From Deltaproteobacteria bacterium (GTDB lineage: Bacteria; Desulfobacterota; BSN033; UBA1163), in the NCBI GenBank assembly GCA_020059605.1, contig JAGVBT010000028.1, positions 1 to 64,000 on the forward strand: a DNA stretch of 64,000 nucleotides, given 5' to 3'. The position numbers and the translations under genes are program-made. Numbering within the stretch: position 1 is the stretch's first letter; each line of letters begins with the position of its first letter. The notes below the pieces were generated by a model. The model did no database searches, was not told the DNA's origin, and worked only from the letters and a program-made list of their open reading frames with translations. Positions 49,320 through 58,318 of this stretch are shown here, piece after piece.

Positions 49320-50297
49320 ATGGATCTTTCCATTATCATCCCCATGTTCAATGAAGCTGAAAACGCGGAGCATACCCTTGTGAGGGTGGAGGAGTCGCTG
49401 GGTTCTTTTCAGGGAAATTACGAAATTGTTGCGGTCAATGATGGGAGTACGGACAATACCCTGCAGGTTTTAGAAAGGATTTCCGCCCAGAATAAGAAGA
49501 TTAATATCGTCTCTTATCCAAGAAATGTTGGCCGCGGAATGGCGTTGAGGAAAGGATTCCAGGAGTCGAAAGGGAAAATCGTCGTTTCAATAGACGCTGA
49601 TCTGAGTTACGATCCCCATTATATCATTGATCTCGTAAAGATAATGAAAGAAGACTCTCAAATTGATTTTGTTCTCGGCTCCCCCTATATGCCGGGGGGG
49701 GGCGTCGAAAATGTGCCCTTCCTTCGGTTATGGATCAGTAAAATGGGAAACAAAATTCTTCGTTTTGCCATGCCCAGCAGGATCTACACTTCCACAGGCA
49801 TCTTTAGGGCCTATCGCCGGAAGGTCCTCGATTCACTCGAGCTGGAGTCCGACGGCAAAGAGATACACCTCGAAATCCTTTCAAAAGCAGTAGCCCTTGG
49901 ATATCGCCCAAAAGAATTCCCGGCAATACTCACGGGCAGAAAAAAGGGGAGATCAAAATTCAAATTCAAAAAGACCGCCGTTTCGCACCTCATCTTTTCA
50001 GCTTTCGAGAAGCCTATGATGATTTTCGGTTTTCTTGGCCTGTTGACCCTTGGCATTGGAGTGCTGATGGGTCTCTATGTAGCCTACCTCAGATTTACGG
50101 GAGGTTTAACTCCAGGAAGACCACTCATAACGTTTGTTATTTTATTGATTCTGGGAGGAATACAGATTCTATCCTTCGGATTTATAGCACTTCAGATTGT
50201 TTCAATCCGAAAAGAAATCCTCCGCGTCCAAAAAGAAAATATGGATTTGAAAAAATATATCACGGAAGGATTCCAGGCAAACGAGATTAATGAATAA
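49320..50297 (+). CDS. GT2 polyprenyl-phosphate-type glycosyltransferase with C-terminal membrane helices
   Basis: DPM1-like enzyme of 325 residues. MDLSIIIPMFNEAENAEHTL, VNDGSTDNT, YPRNVGRGMALRKGF and metal motif SIDADLSYDP are canonical. The acceptor half has YTSTGIFRAYRRKVLDSL. Two hydrophobic helices at the end (FGFLGLLTLGIGVLMGLYVAY and LITFVILLILGGIQILSFGFIALQIV) anchor it. Likely to make a lipid-linked sugar for the glycan cluster that begins here. ATG 49320 is chosen because upstream codons are repeat. It overlaps the next gene by 8 bp. Confidence 0.85.
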   Translation: MDLSIIIPMFNEAENAEHTLVRVEESLGSFQGNYEIVAVNDGSTDNTLQVLERISAQNKKINIVSYPRNVGRGMALRKGFQESKGKIVVSIDADLSYDPHYIIDLVKIMKEDSQIDFVLGSPYMPGGGVENVPFLRLWISKMGNKILRFAMPSRIYTSTGIFRAYRRKVLDSLELESDGKEIHLEILSKAVALGYRPKEFPAILTGRKKGRSKFKFKKTAVSHLIFSAFEKPMMIFGFLGLLTLGIGVLMGLYVAYLRFTGGLTPGRPLITFVILLILGGIQILSFGFIALQIVSIRKEILRVQKENMDLKKYITEGFQANEINE

Positions 50298-51459
50298 AAA
50301 ATCTATTCTGTTTTTGACCGGGGCTTATCCGGACTTCGATACTTCTTACAGGGGTATTTTTATTCAGAAAATAGTCCTCTCACTTAGAGAAGAGGGATAT
50401 CAGATTTCTATAGTTACACCAAAAATTTATAATAAAAGCCCATCATATGAAAAACAAAATGGTATCCGGATATATCGGTTTCCGTTTTTATCTAAAAATA
50501 GACCCTTGATTCAATACAAAAAGGTCCCTTATATTCGAATGCTTCTCTATTACCTGACAGGATTTGTTGTAACCGTTTATGCCTCCCTAAAAAATAAGTG
50601 CGACCTCATCCATGCTCACTGGGCGATACCCATAGGGTTGATTGGGGCGCTAACTGGATGGTTGCTACAAAAGCCGCTTGTTGTTACGGTTCATGGTTCC
50701 GACCACCGGATGGCCGCGGAGAGATCGACAATATTCAGGAGACTCTTTCTTTTTGTATGCAGAAGGGGCAAACATGTTCACTGCGTTTCGGCTTCTATGA
50801 AGGAAGAGATTGAAGAATGGGGAATTGAGGAAGGGAAAATATCGGCCTTTCCCATGGCTGTTGACAGTTCTTTCCTTCAGGTTGGAAGAAATCGAAAATT
50901 TGACGGCAAGGATCATTCTTTTACTGTCATTAGTAATAGGAACCTCCACTCTCTTTACAATGTTTCTCTGCTTGTTCGATCCATTCCGCACGTGATTAAA
51001 AATAATTCAAAATGGAGATTCGTGATAGCAGGGGAGGGTCCGGAAAAACCGGGCCTGGAAAACCAGGCGAAGGATTTAGCTATAACCCCTTATCTTTCCT
51101 TTCTAGGTAAAGTTCCCCACGAAGAAATGTCAGGCCTCTTGGAAGGCGCTGATATTTACGTATCCACCTCGAAGTCAGATGGCACTTCTGTTTCATTACT
51201 GGAAGCCATGGCATCAGGAGCCTTTCCTATTGTGACAGATATAATTTCTAATCAAACATGGATTTTGGATGGTCAGAATGGATATTTGGTTCCGTTGGAG
51301 GATGAGGTATTTCTCGCAAATAAAATTATAGATGCTGCTAAAAACATTTCGTTAAGGACAGAGGCGAGCAAAAAGAACATTCAAATCATTGAAGATCGGG
51401 CGGAAGAGAAAAGGAATACGGCAAGGATCATTAGCATTTATGAAAAGGCATTTGACTAA
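50290..51459 (+). CDS. GT4 glycosyltransferase
   Basis: GT-B enzyme of 389 residues. The N-terminal domain has ILFLTGAYPDFDTSYRGIFIQKIVLSL and DLIHAHWAIPIGLIGALTG. The C-terminal domain has FTVISNRNLHSLYNVSLLVRSIP, VIAGEGPEKPGL and the donor motif YVSTSKSDGTSVSLLEAMASGAFPIVTD. Donor sugar is unknown. It overlaps the upstream GT2 and is followed by another GT4 gene. Confidence 0.82.
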   Translation: MNKKSILFLTGAYPDFDTSYRGIFIQKIVLSLREEGYQISIVTPKIYNKSPSYEKQNGIRIYRFPFLSKNRPLIQYKKVPYIRMLLYYLTGFVVTVYASLKNKCDLIHAHWAIPIGLIGALTGWLLQKPLVVTVHGSDHRMAAERSTIFRRLFLFVCRRGKHVHCVSASMKEEIEEWGIEEGKISAFPMAVDSSFLQVGRNRKFDGKDHSFTVISNRNLHSLYNVSLLVRSIPHVIKNNSKWRFVIAGEGPEKPGLENQAKDLAITPYLSFLGKVPHEEMSGLLEGADIYVSTSKSDGTSVSLLEAMASGAFPIVTDIISNQTWILDGQNGYLVPLEDEVFLANKIIDAAKNISLRTEASKKNIQIIEDRAEEKRNTARIISIYEKAFD

Positions 51460-51530
51460 TATTCATTTTTTTCTTTTTAATGTTCAGGGAACGAACGGTC
51501 TCGAAGAATAAGCCAGAAGCAAAGAGGCAG

Positions 51531-52724
51531 ATGAAAATCCTTTACATTACTTTAGAAAACATATCTCTTCATAAGGGTTCGGTCGTTCACATTAAGGAAA
51601 CAATCAATGGGCTTAAAGAACGGGGACATAAAATCGGTTTGATTGCCAGAGCGTCAGCCCCATTTGATGGAGCAGATGCTTTCTGGAACCTCAACCCTTT
51701 TCTTTATCCTGTTTTAAAAAATAATTGGATAAGAAGATGGGCCAACAGGCATTCTATGATGGTCTCCCTATTTTTTCTCCTTTTTTATCTTTTCAGAAAG
51801 GTGTCGAATTACGATATCATTTATGCACGGGACTATCACGCAGCAACCATGGCCATATTTCCCCGGGTTCTTTTTAAAAAACGGATTGTATATGAAATAA
51901 ATGGATTGGCAAGCGAGGAACATAAATTATACAGAAAATCGACTCTAGGGACCATCCTCGTCGCTGCGATTAAAAAAGCGGAGCATCTTGCGGGAAGATG
52001 TTCAGATAAAGTGATAGCGGTTACTCCCCAGATTGCTTCATATCTGATCTCACACCACGGATGCCAACCTGTAAAAGTGGCCGTCATCAGTAATGGGGTT
52101 AACCTTAAATTATTCCATCCGGTTCATGACCCTGCTTTGATTAACACTGCACGGAGAAACTTAGGGATTCGGGAGAATGATGTTGTTGTGATCTTTGTCG
52201 GAAACTTAGCTCCATGGCAAGGGATCGAATACTTGATCCAAGCCGCCCCTGAGTTGATCAAGTTGTTTAAAGACCTTAAATTTTTAATTGTTGGAGACGG
52301 AATGTTGAAAAGGGAAATAGAGGCTGAAATCAAAATGCGAAATATTTCGGAGCATTTTCTCATGACAGGAATGGTTGAATACTCGAAGATCCCTCTCTAT
52401 ATCAATGCGGCAGACATTTGTATTCTTCTCAAGCGAAAACTTGCATCAGGCTTTTCTCCGCTTAAGCTTTATGAATATATGGCCTGCGGAAAACCCATAT
52501 TGGCATCCAGGGTTGAAGGTTTAGAATTCATTGAAAAAGAAGGGATAGGCCGTTTAGTGGAACCCGAAGATTCGGGAGAAGTTCAAAAAGCCCTTTACGA
52601 AATGATTCAGGACCAGGAAGGTAGAGGTAACATGGGGCTCCGTGGTTTTCGTTTAGCCTCTGATAAATTTAGCTGGGAATCGAAAGTTGCTGAAATCGAA
52701 AATCTTTTAGAAACATTAAGATAA
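51531..52724 (+). CDS. GT4 glycosyltransferase
   Basis: GT-B enzyme of 397 residues. It has MKILYITLENISLHKGSVVHIKETINGLKERGHKI, YDIIYARDYHAATMAIFP, VISNGVNLKLFHPV, VVIFVGNLAPWQGIEYLIQAAPEL, LIVGDGMLKREIE and ASGFSPLKLYEYMACGKPILAS. Compatible with a GT4 fucosyl/mannosyltransferase. ATG 51531 with AGAGG is preferred to ATG 51480, which adds a basic 17-residue extension not expected for the family. Confidence 0.82.
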   Translation: MKILYITLENISLHKGSVVHIKETINGLKERGHKIGLIARASAPFDGADAFWNLNPFLYPVLKNNWIRRWANRHSMMVSLFFLLFYLFRKVSNYDIIYARDYHAATMAIFPRVLFKKRIVYEINGLASEEHKLYRKSTLGTILVAAIKKAEHLAGRCSDKVIAVTPQIASYLISHHGCQPVKVAVISNGVNLKLFHPVHDPALINTARRNLGIRENDVVVIFVGNLAPWQGIEYLIQAAPELIKLFKDLKFLIVGDGMLKREIEAEIKMRNISEHFLMTGMVEYSKIPLYINAADICILLKRKLASGFSPLKLYEYMACGKPILASRVEGLEFIEKEGIGRLVEPEDSGEVQKALYEMIQDQEGRGNMGLRGFRLASDKFSWESKVAEIENLLETLR

Positions 52725-52808
52725 ATTTAGCTTCATCGAGTATGCGATTCATTTTTGTGAAGGAAATAGACACCAATTGGATAAAATAGCAAAAATGGCG
52801 GGAAGGTT

Positions 52809-53432
52809 ATGAGCAATTTTCAAGTTTTTGGCCCTCTCCCTCAATTGAGAGAATTAAGTTTATTGGTGGAACTTGAAAATACCCCTATCGTTTCCCAGCG
52901 GAAATTGGCCATAAGATCTGGAATGGCTCTTGGCGCAACCAATACATGCTTGAGACGCATGATCGAAAGAGGATGGATTCAAGTACGGAATGAGAACAGG
53001 CACAGGACAGAATATTATCTGACAAAAAGAGGACTGTCAGAAAAAGACAGGCTCACCGCTGAAATAATGCGTCGGGCCGTGAACCATTATGTATGGATGA
53101 AGGACCAGATCATGGTTAAACTTCTCGAGATGCAGAGCGCTGGTGTCCGCCGAGTCGCATTCTACGGAACCAGTGACGAAGTTGAAATTGCATATATGAC
53201 GATCCAAGGAATGGATCTTAAATTGGTAGGAATTATTGAAGATGGAGAAACATCATACCCGAAAGAATTGTTTGGAGTCAAACTCAAACCAGTGGATGAG
53301 ATAATCTCCTTGCACCCTGAAGGAATTCTTGTGATGTCGTTTTCTGGGATCGAAAATAGGATAAGAAAATTAGAAAAATATATAGAATCTTCCAAAATCA
53401 AATTCCTATATTTTCCAGGCGTTAGGGATTAA
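52809..53432 (+). CDS. Winged-helix regulator fused to a Rossmann-like domain
   Basis: 207 residues. The N-terminal half (about 10-85) is a winged helix: QRKLAIRSGMALGATNTCLRRMIERGWIQVRNENRHRTEYYLTKRGLSEKDR, as in EPS-associated MarR-type regulators. The C-terminal half (about 105-205) contains RRVAFYGTSDEVEIAYMTIQGMDLKLVGIIEDGE, a strand-glycine-loop start like CoA- or nucleotide-binding folds. It probably controls the glycan cluster in response to a small ligand. No other regulator adjoins this cluster. The ligand is unknown. Confidence 0.65.
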   Translation: MSNFQVFGPLPQLRELSLLVELENTPIVSQRKLAIRSGMALGATNTCLRRMIERGWIQVRNENRHRTEYYLTKRGLSEKDRLTAEIMRRAVNHYVWMKDQIMVKLLEMQSAGVRRVAFYGTSDEVEIAYMTIQGMDLKLVGIIEDGETSYPKELFGVKLKPVDEIISLHPEGILVMSFSGIENRIRKLEKYIESSKIKFLYFPGVRD

Positions 53433-53463
53433 GAAACAGTGTAATTATGTAAAGAGGAATTGA

Positions 53464-54261
53464 ATGAAATTGAAAGAAACTTTCCAGCACAAATACTACG
53501 ACAGGCCCTCTATCTGGGCTGAGAATTATTGGAATGAAGTTCAACGAAATCGAGCAAAAATGACTGTAGAACTTCTACCCCCTGGGATCAAGTCTGTTAT
53601 AGATGTCGGATGCGGTGCCGGAATCATTACGAAGGCATTGGCACCCAATATTTCGAACATTGTTGCAATCGACTTTGCCCTTTCACCATTGCTTCAAGTG
53701 AAACAACCTCATGTTCAGCCAATCCAAGGGGATGCGCGCTTTTTACCTTTAGGGAATAAGACTTTTGATGCCGTTGTTTCCGCAGAACTCATAGAACACT
53801 TGAGCGAATCCGCTCGTAAACAAGCTTTGAGGGAAATGGCGAGGGTCTCGAGGAAAATCATTCTTCTCACTGTCCCATGGAGGGAAGTATTGGAAAGGGA
53901 ACAAGTAAGGTGTGGAGATTGCGGGTGTGTGTTTCACGGATCATACCATACAAAATCGTTTGAAGAATCTGAAATGTATTCTTTATTTAAAGGGTTATTT
54001 CATGTTTGCATGATAAAAAAATTTGGACCAGCTAAGAAGAGACTTCCTCGTTTTTTGGTTATGTTGGCTCAGATATTCGGGGGGTATGCGAAGGTTAAGC
54101 CTGGACGGAGCCTGTGTCCCCAGTGTGGGAATACGGAACATTGTTTAAATCATTACAACAGTATAACCCGGCTTCTTTTAGAAATTCCGTCACGGGCACT
54201 ACCTTTGCCAAAATATCCTTCTTGGATGGCGGTGCTCTATGAACGCAATTCCCAGGATTAA
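53464..54261 (+). CDS. Class I SAM methyltransferase with two Cys pairs
   Basis: 265 residues. Motif I is SVIDVGCGAGIITKAL, motif II VAIDFALSPL, then GDARFLPLGNKTFDAVVSAELIEHLSESARKQALREMARVSRKIILLTVPW. Two metal-ribbon-like pairs occur, CGDCGC (near 144-149) and CPQCG (near 219-223), both outside the methyltransferase core. They may bind zinc. AGAGGAATTG precedes the ATG. The substrate is unknown; it lies between the regulator and the flippase gene. Confidence 0.75.
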   Translation: MKLKETFQHKYYDRPSIWAENYWNEVQRNRAKMTVELLPPGIKSVIDVGCGAGIITKALAPNISNIVAIDFALSPLLQVKQPHVQPIQGDARFLPLGNKTFDAVVSAELIEHLSESARKQALREMARVSRKIILLTVPWREVLEREQVRCGDCGCVFHGSYHTKSFEESEMYSLFKGLFHVCMIKKFGPAKKRLPRFLVMLAQIFGGYAKVKPGRSLCPQCGNTEHCLNHYNSITRLLLEIPSRALPLPKYPSWMAVLYERNSQD

Positions 54262-54268
54262 GAAGGGA

Positions 54269-55600
54269 ATGATGCTTAAAAGACCTTTTTATGTAGATGT
54301 GATGGGCAGGTTTGTCACATCTGCTCTGACAACCTTGGTCAGTCTTCTTACAAGTATCCTCATTGCACGTTTTCTTGGACCCGAAGGGAAAGGGGTACTC
54401 ACGATCGTGTCGCTAGTGTTAGGGCAGGTCGCACTGTTTTTAACCCTGGGTGTGGAGATCGCAATTATCCATTACGGTGCAAGAAACTCCAGAGATTTTT
54501 GCAACCTTGCCAATATATCGATTGGGCTTGGAATTCTATTGGGTTTTATTGGGATGGTATTTGCAAGTGCTATCTTTACACTTGTATCGAATGATGTGAT
54601 CCCAACTCGTCTCTTGCCGTTTCTCATCCTCATGGCATCAACGATTCCCATGGTGCAGACAACGCTCTTTCTTCGCAGTCTCATACGTGTGTCCGGAAGA
54701 ATCGTTGAAGAAGGTTTGTTGGGGATGATCGGTGCATTTCTCAACCTCGCATTGATAGGGGCGGTCTTCATAGCCGGTTTACATCTGAAAGGGGTCCTAA
54801 TAGGGCTATGGTTAAGCACCGTTCTCTTGACCCTTCTCATTTTCGTTCTTGGGGTCCGTTGGAATCTTGTGACCTCGTGGCCGATTTTTTCCATCTCAGG
54901 CTGGAAACCTCTTGTTACGTACGGATTGAAATTACATGTTGGAAGCGTGTTTCAGACTTTGAACCTCCGATTTGACATGTATCTGGTAGCATTCTTCCTC
55001 GGATCGGCCTCGGTGGGGCTCTATTCCGTGGGGGTGGCCATGGGAGAATGGCTTTGGCTGATTCCAGGGGCTTTAGGAACTTCCCTGATGCACAGGGTGG
55101 CCACTGGTCCTGAAGGGGAAGTGAACCGGATGGTGGGGATAATCAATCGTCTTTCTTCTGCGATTCTTGCATTGGGTGCACTGGTTCTGGCGTTGGTGGG
55201 AAGCGGGTTGATCAAGCTCCTCTTCGGAGACGTATTCTCGGCATCCTATTACCCTCTATTGCTGTTGCTACCTGGAATTTGGGCACTTGGGTTATGGAAG
55301 AATTTCATCAACGACTTATCGGTGAGAGGATATCCCACCATCAAATCCTATACCTCAGGGGTTGCAATGCTGCTTACCGTGTTCTTGGATATTCTTCTAA
55401 TTCCCCGGTGGGGTATCATCGGAGCGGCCATTGCTTCAAGCACAGCTTACTTAATCGCGTGGGGGTTTGCTTTAAGAGTCTATTGTCGGATTACAGGTTA
55501 CCACCCATGGGATCTCCTGGTCATCCGTCTGGCAGATATTACTTTGGCTTTTCACTTGATTAAGAATAGTCTACGCCACCTGCAAACGAGGTCGGTTTGA
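54269..55600 (+). CDS. Wzx-type polysaccharide/lipid-linked oligosaccharide flippase
   Basis: Polytopic inner-membrane protein of about 443 residues and 12-14 helices of the MOP/MATE superfamily. YVDVMGRFVTSALTTLVSLLTSILIARFLGPEGKGVLTIV is the characteristic start. The later loops carry DMYLVAFFLGSASVGLYSVGVAMGEWLWLIPGALGTSLMHR and INDLSVRGYPTIKSYTSGVAM. It moves lipid-linked glycan repeats across the membrane. ATG 54269/54272 follow AGAAGGGA and avoid overlap; ATG 54239 overlaps the methyltransferase by 23 bp and is less likely. No Wzy polymerase is recognised here. Confidence 0.85.
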   Translation: MMLKRPFYVDVMGRFVTSALTTLVSLLTSILIARFLGPEGKGVLTIVSLVLGQVALFLTLGVEIAIIHYGARNSRDFCNLANISIGLGILLGFIGMVFASAIFTLVSNDVIPTRLLPFLILMASTIPMVQTTLFLRSLIRVSGRIVEEGLLGMIGAFLNLALIGAVFIAGLHLKGVLIGLWLSTVLLTLLIFVLGVRWNLVTSWPIFSISGWKPLVTYGLKLHVGSVFQTLNLRFDMYLVAFFLGSASVGLYSVGVAMGEWLWLIPGALGTSLMHRVATGPEGEVNRMVGIINRLSSAILALGALVLALVGSGLIKLLFGDVFSASYYPLLLLLPGIWALGLWKNFINDLSVRGYPTIKSYTSGVAMLLTVFLDILLIPRWGIIGAAIASSTAYLIAWGFALRVYCRITGYHPWDLLVIRLADITLAFHLIKNSLRHLQTRSV

Positions 55601-55610
55601 GGAGAAAAAA

Positions 55611-57557
55611 TTGCATATTGAGACAAAAGAGATGGAATCTGGAATTGCAGACATCAATCGGGAAGGGGCATCTCAAGCAGCAGGCCGTTCCTTGAACAGA
55701 GGGCCCGCACAAAAACAAAGGGTTTTCTATTTCGCAGTTATACTTGGAATTGCTATCCTAACTTTTGGAATTTACTTCAATTCCCTCAAAAACCATTTTG
55801 TGAATTGGGATGATCCGGGGTTAATTTTAAAAAACCAAAAAATACGAAGCTTGGAACGGGAGAATATCAGGGAACTATTTACTCCAAAGAGAGCTTCGAC
55901 CTATCAGCCCGTTCGGGTTTTGAGTTATGCGGTTGATTTTCACTTCTGGAAGCTTAATCCGATGGGGTATCGGATCACGAATATTTTGTTTTACATGGTT
56001 ACCTGCATCATGGTTTTTTTCACTCTCCGAATCTTATCCTCCCATTTGAGAGATAGGGCGTCGCCGGATTCTCATTTCAGGGTGGCCCTGTTTGGAAGCC
56101 TTCTCTTTGCGGCTCATCCTGTCCATGTAGAGGCGGTAACCTGGCTGTCTGCAAGAAAAGAGGTGCTCCAGGGATTCTTCTTCTTTCTTGCCTTCTATCT
56201 TTACATGAGAGGAAAAGAAAGGGAAGAGAGAAGGAGGCTTATATTTTTAGGACTTGTCCTTTTTTCCATCCTTTTAGCCACACTCTCAAAGCCATCCGCC
56301 GTTGTCTTTCCCGGGGTCATCATGGTTTATGAAATCGCCATGGGAAAGGAAAAGATCTTTGAGTACCTGAAACGACACTGGCTTTTTTGCTCTGTTTCTT
56401 TAATCATTTCAGCAGTATTCATTTTTATTTTGATGAAGGTAATGATTGAATCCGGGGGAATCAAGGCCTACCGGGGAGAAAACATTTTAAGCAATGTCCT
56501 TATCACGGTCTATGCATTTCTGAGCTATATCAAGCTTCTGATTAGTACCATTAACTTTTCGGCGGCCTATACCATCCAGATCAGTCTTCCAATACTTTGT
56601 CTTAAAAATATCGTTTTGATTATCGTCATCCTCTCCCTATTGGTAATTAGCCTGATTTCACTTCGAAAGACTAAAGTCATATTCTTCTCCTTCTTTTTCT
56701 TTCTCGCCACTCTCCTGCCATACCTGAATATCATACCCATCAGTACGCTTCTGGCTGACCGGTATGTTTTTATTGCCTCCTTTTCCTATGCCTTTTTGTT
56801 GGGTATTTTGTTTGACCGCTTCTATGTCTACCGGCAGAAACGATTTTCAGAAGGGTTCTTTAAATTGCTTTCGGTCGCAATATTCCTGTTTCTACTGGTT
56901 GGTTACTCCTTCATGACCGTACGGCAGAACACGATCTGGGAGAACAGTTATACCCTGTGGGCCGATGCGGTAGAAAAGCATCCGGAGAGCAATACGGCCA
57001 ATGCGCTGATGGGGGTGGTCTATATGGAATTGGGGATGGACCAGGACGCATTGAAGTATCTTGAAAAAGCCGTTGAAATATTACCTTACGATTATCAATC
57101 CAGAAACAACAAGGGCATCGTTTATGGAAGACTAGGGGAGTATGAGAGGGCGGTCAACGAACTTCTGACAGCAATCCGGCTAAGGCCGGATAATGACTCG
57201 ATCAAGATTAACCTGTCCGTGATCCACCAGAGGGAAAAAAAATACGATGAAGCAAAAAAAATAATAGACTATCTGATTGATAAAAGTCCACAGAATTCTG
57301 CTAATCTCCGGTTCCGGCTGGCAATGATCCATAAAGAAACGGGGCAATATCGGGCAGCGATTTCGGAGCTGAATAAATCTTCCGAATTATCCCCCCATAT
57401 CATCAACCCCTACGAAGAGATGGGGAACATCTATGCCAGCAGGCTGGGGGACCGGGAGAAGGCTATCTATTATTATACGAGAGGAATTGAGGCGGCGCCG
57501 CAGGCGAAAACAAGAGTGGAAGACTTGCGATGGATGGTCCAGGACCTACAGAGATAA
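55611..57557 (+). CDS. TMTC-like membrane protein with C-terminal TPR repeats
   Basis: 648 residues. The first 450 residues contain about 11 hydrophobic helices of a GT-C-like fold. Early loops have FVNWDDPGLILKNQ, STYQPVRVLSYAVDFHFWKLNPMGYRITNILFY and FAAHPVHVEAVTWLSARKEVLQGFFFFLAF, typical of the TMTC/PMT-related family. From about residue 460 come tetratricopeptide repeats (ALMGVVYMELGMDQDALKYLEKAVEI; NKGIVYGRLGEYERAVNELLTAI and two or three more). Probably a lipid-linked-sugar-dependent transferase or assembly factor. TTG 55611 has TGAGGAG upstream; ATG 55632 is the alternative. Confidence 0.78.
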   Translation: MHIETKEMESGIADINREGASQAAGRSLNRGPAQKQRVFYFAVILGIAILTFGIYFNSLKNHFVNWDDPGLILKNQKIRSLERENIRELFTPKRASTYQPVRVLSYAVDFHFWKLNPMGYRITNILFYMVTCIMVFFTLRILSSHLRDRASPDSHFRVALFGSLLFAAHPVHVEAVTWLSARKEVLQGFFFFLAFYLYMRGKEREERRRLIFLGLVLFSILLATLSKPSAVVFPGVIMVYEIAMGKEKIFEYLKRHWLFCSVSLIISAVFIFILMKVMIESGGIKAYRGENILSNVLITVYAFLSYIKLLISTINFSAAYTIQISLPILCLKNIVLIIVILSLLVISLISLRKTKVIFFSFFFFLATLLPYLNIIPISTLLADRYVFIASFSYAFLLGILFDRFYVYRQKRFSEGFFKLLSVAIFLFLLVGYSFMTVRQNTIWENSYTLWADAVEKHPESNTANALMGVVYMELGMDQDALKYLEKAVEILPYDYQSRNNKGIVYGRLGEYERAVNELLTAIRLRPDNDSIKINLSVIHQREKKYDEAKKIIDYLIDKSPQNSANLRFRLAMIHKETGQYRAAISELNKSSELSPHIINPYEEMGNIYASRLGDREKAIYYYTRGIEAAPQAKTRVEDLRWMVQDLQR

Positions 57558-57590
57558 AAATTGGAATAATGGAATGTTGGAATGTTGGTA
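57558..57590. repeat. TTGGAATAATGGAATGTTGG repeat
   Basis: Short repeat of the same family as 36569-36660, just after the TMTC-like gene stop. Confidence 0.5.
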
Positions 57591-57647
57591 AGAGAAAATT
57601 AAAAATTTGTAATCAATTGATTTAACTTTAAAAATTTAAAATATAGT

Positions 57648-57676
57648 TTGACATGACACATTATTTAGGCCATGAT
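57648..57676 (+). promoter_or_regulatory. Sigma-70 promoter of the RHH/MazF operon
   Basis: Perfect TTGACA (57648-57653), 17-nt spacer, CATGAT (57671-57676). It lies 35 nt before the antitoxin start. Confidence 0.6.
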
Positions 57677-57711
57677 AAGTGTGCCTTAAATATAAGTTTT
57701 GGAGGTGTATT

Positions 57712-57954
57712 GTGAGTGTTGTTAGAATGAACATAACAATTCCAAAAGAATTGGCAGACGAAATTGAAAAATTGACTCCATCCAGAAAAAGAAGTTCCTT
57801 TATTGCTGAAGCGTTAAGACAAAAAGTTAAGGATCTTCAACGGGAAAGAATAGAAAAAGAACTTGAAGAGGGGTACAAAGTAAGAAGAAATGAAAGCTTA
57901 ACTTTTGCGCGAGAATTTGAATGTGTCGATATGGAGGGGTGGGATGAATATTAG
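57712..57954 (+). CDS. RHH antitoxin (MazE-like role)
   Basis: 80-residue ribbon-helix-helix antitoxin. VVRMNITIPKELADEIEKLTPSRKRSSFIAEALRQKVKDLQRERI is the RHH domain, and an acidic tail (FECVDMEGWDEY) follows that would bind the MazF groove. GTG 57712 with GGAGG six bases upstream; ATG 57727 is the alternative. The stop overlaps the toxin start by 11 bp. Confidence 0.83.
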   Translation: MSVVRMNITIPKELADEIEKLTPSRKRSSFIAEALRQKVKDLQRERIEKELEEGYKVRRNESLTFAREFECVDMEGWDEY

Positions 57955-58288
57955 GAGAGGAGACATTTATCTTGCGGCTTTGGACCCGGTTTTGGGAAAA
58001 GAAATTTCTAAGACGAGACCTGTCGTTATCATGTCGAATGATAAAAATAATCTATTTTCGGCTACGGTGACCATTCTTCCCATTACTTCAAAGAATGTTG
58101 ATCAAACCTACCCGTTTGAGGTGTTTTTACCTTCAGGAACCGCAGATCTTCCTAAGGACTCAAAGGTTAAAGCTGACCAGATCCGGACTATCGACAGATC
58201 AAGAATCATCAAACACATCGGGGCGCTCAAATCCTCTGAGGTAAAGAGTATTGAAAACGCTATCAGGCTTCACCTGGGATTGACATGA
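57944..58288 (+). CDS. mazF: MazF/PemK-type mRNA endonuclease toxin
   Basis: 114-residue type II toxin. MNIRRGDIYLAALDPVLGKEISKTRPVVIMSNDKNNLF is the fold start with GDIY and the RPVVI strand, and VKADQIRTIDRSRI holds the Asp-Gln-Arg region needed for RNA cutting. It seems intact. GGAGGGGTGGG precedes the ATG inside the antitoxin gene. Confidence 0.88.
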   Translation: MNIRRGDIYLAALDPVLGKEISKTRPVVIMSNDKNNLFSATVTILPITSKNVDQTYPFEVFLPSGTADLPKDSKVKADQIRTIDRSRIIKHIGALKSSEVKSIENAIRLHLGLT

Positions 58289-58318
58289 AGCCTTAAAATT
58301 CGAGGATGGGATACTTAT

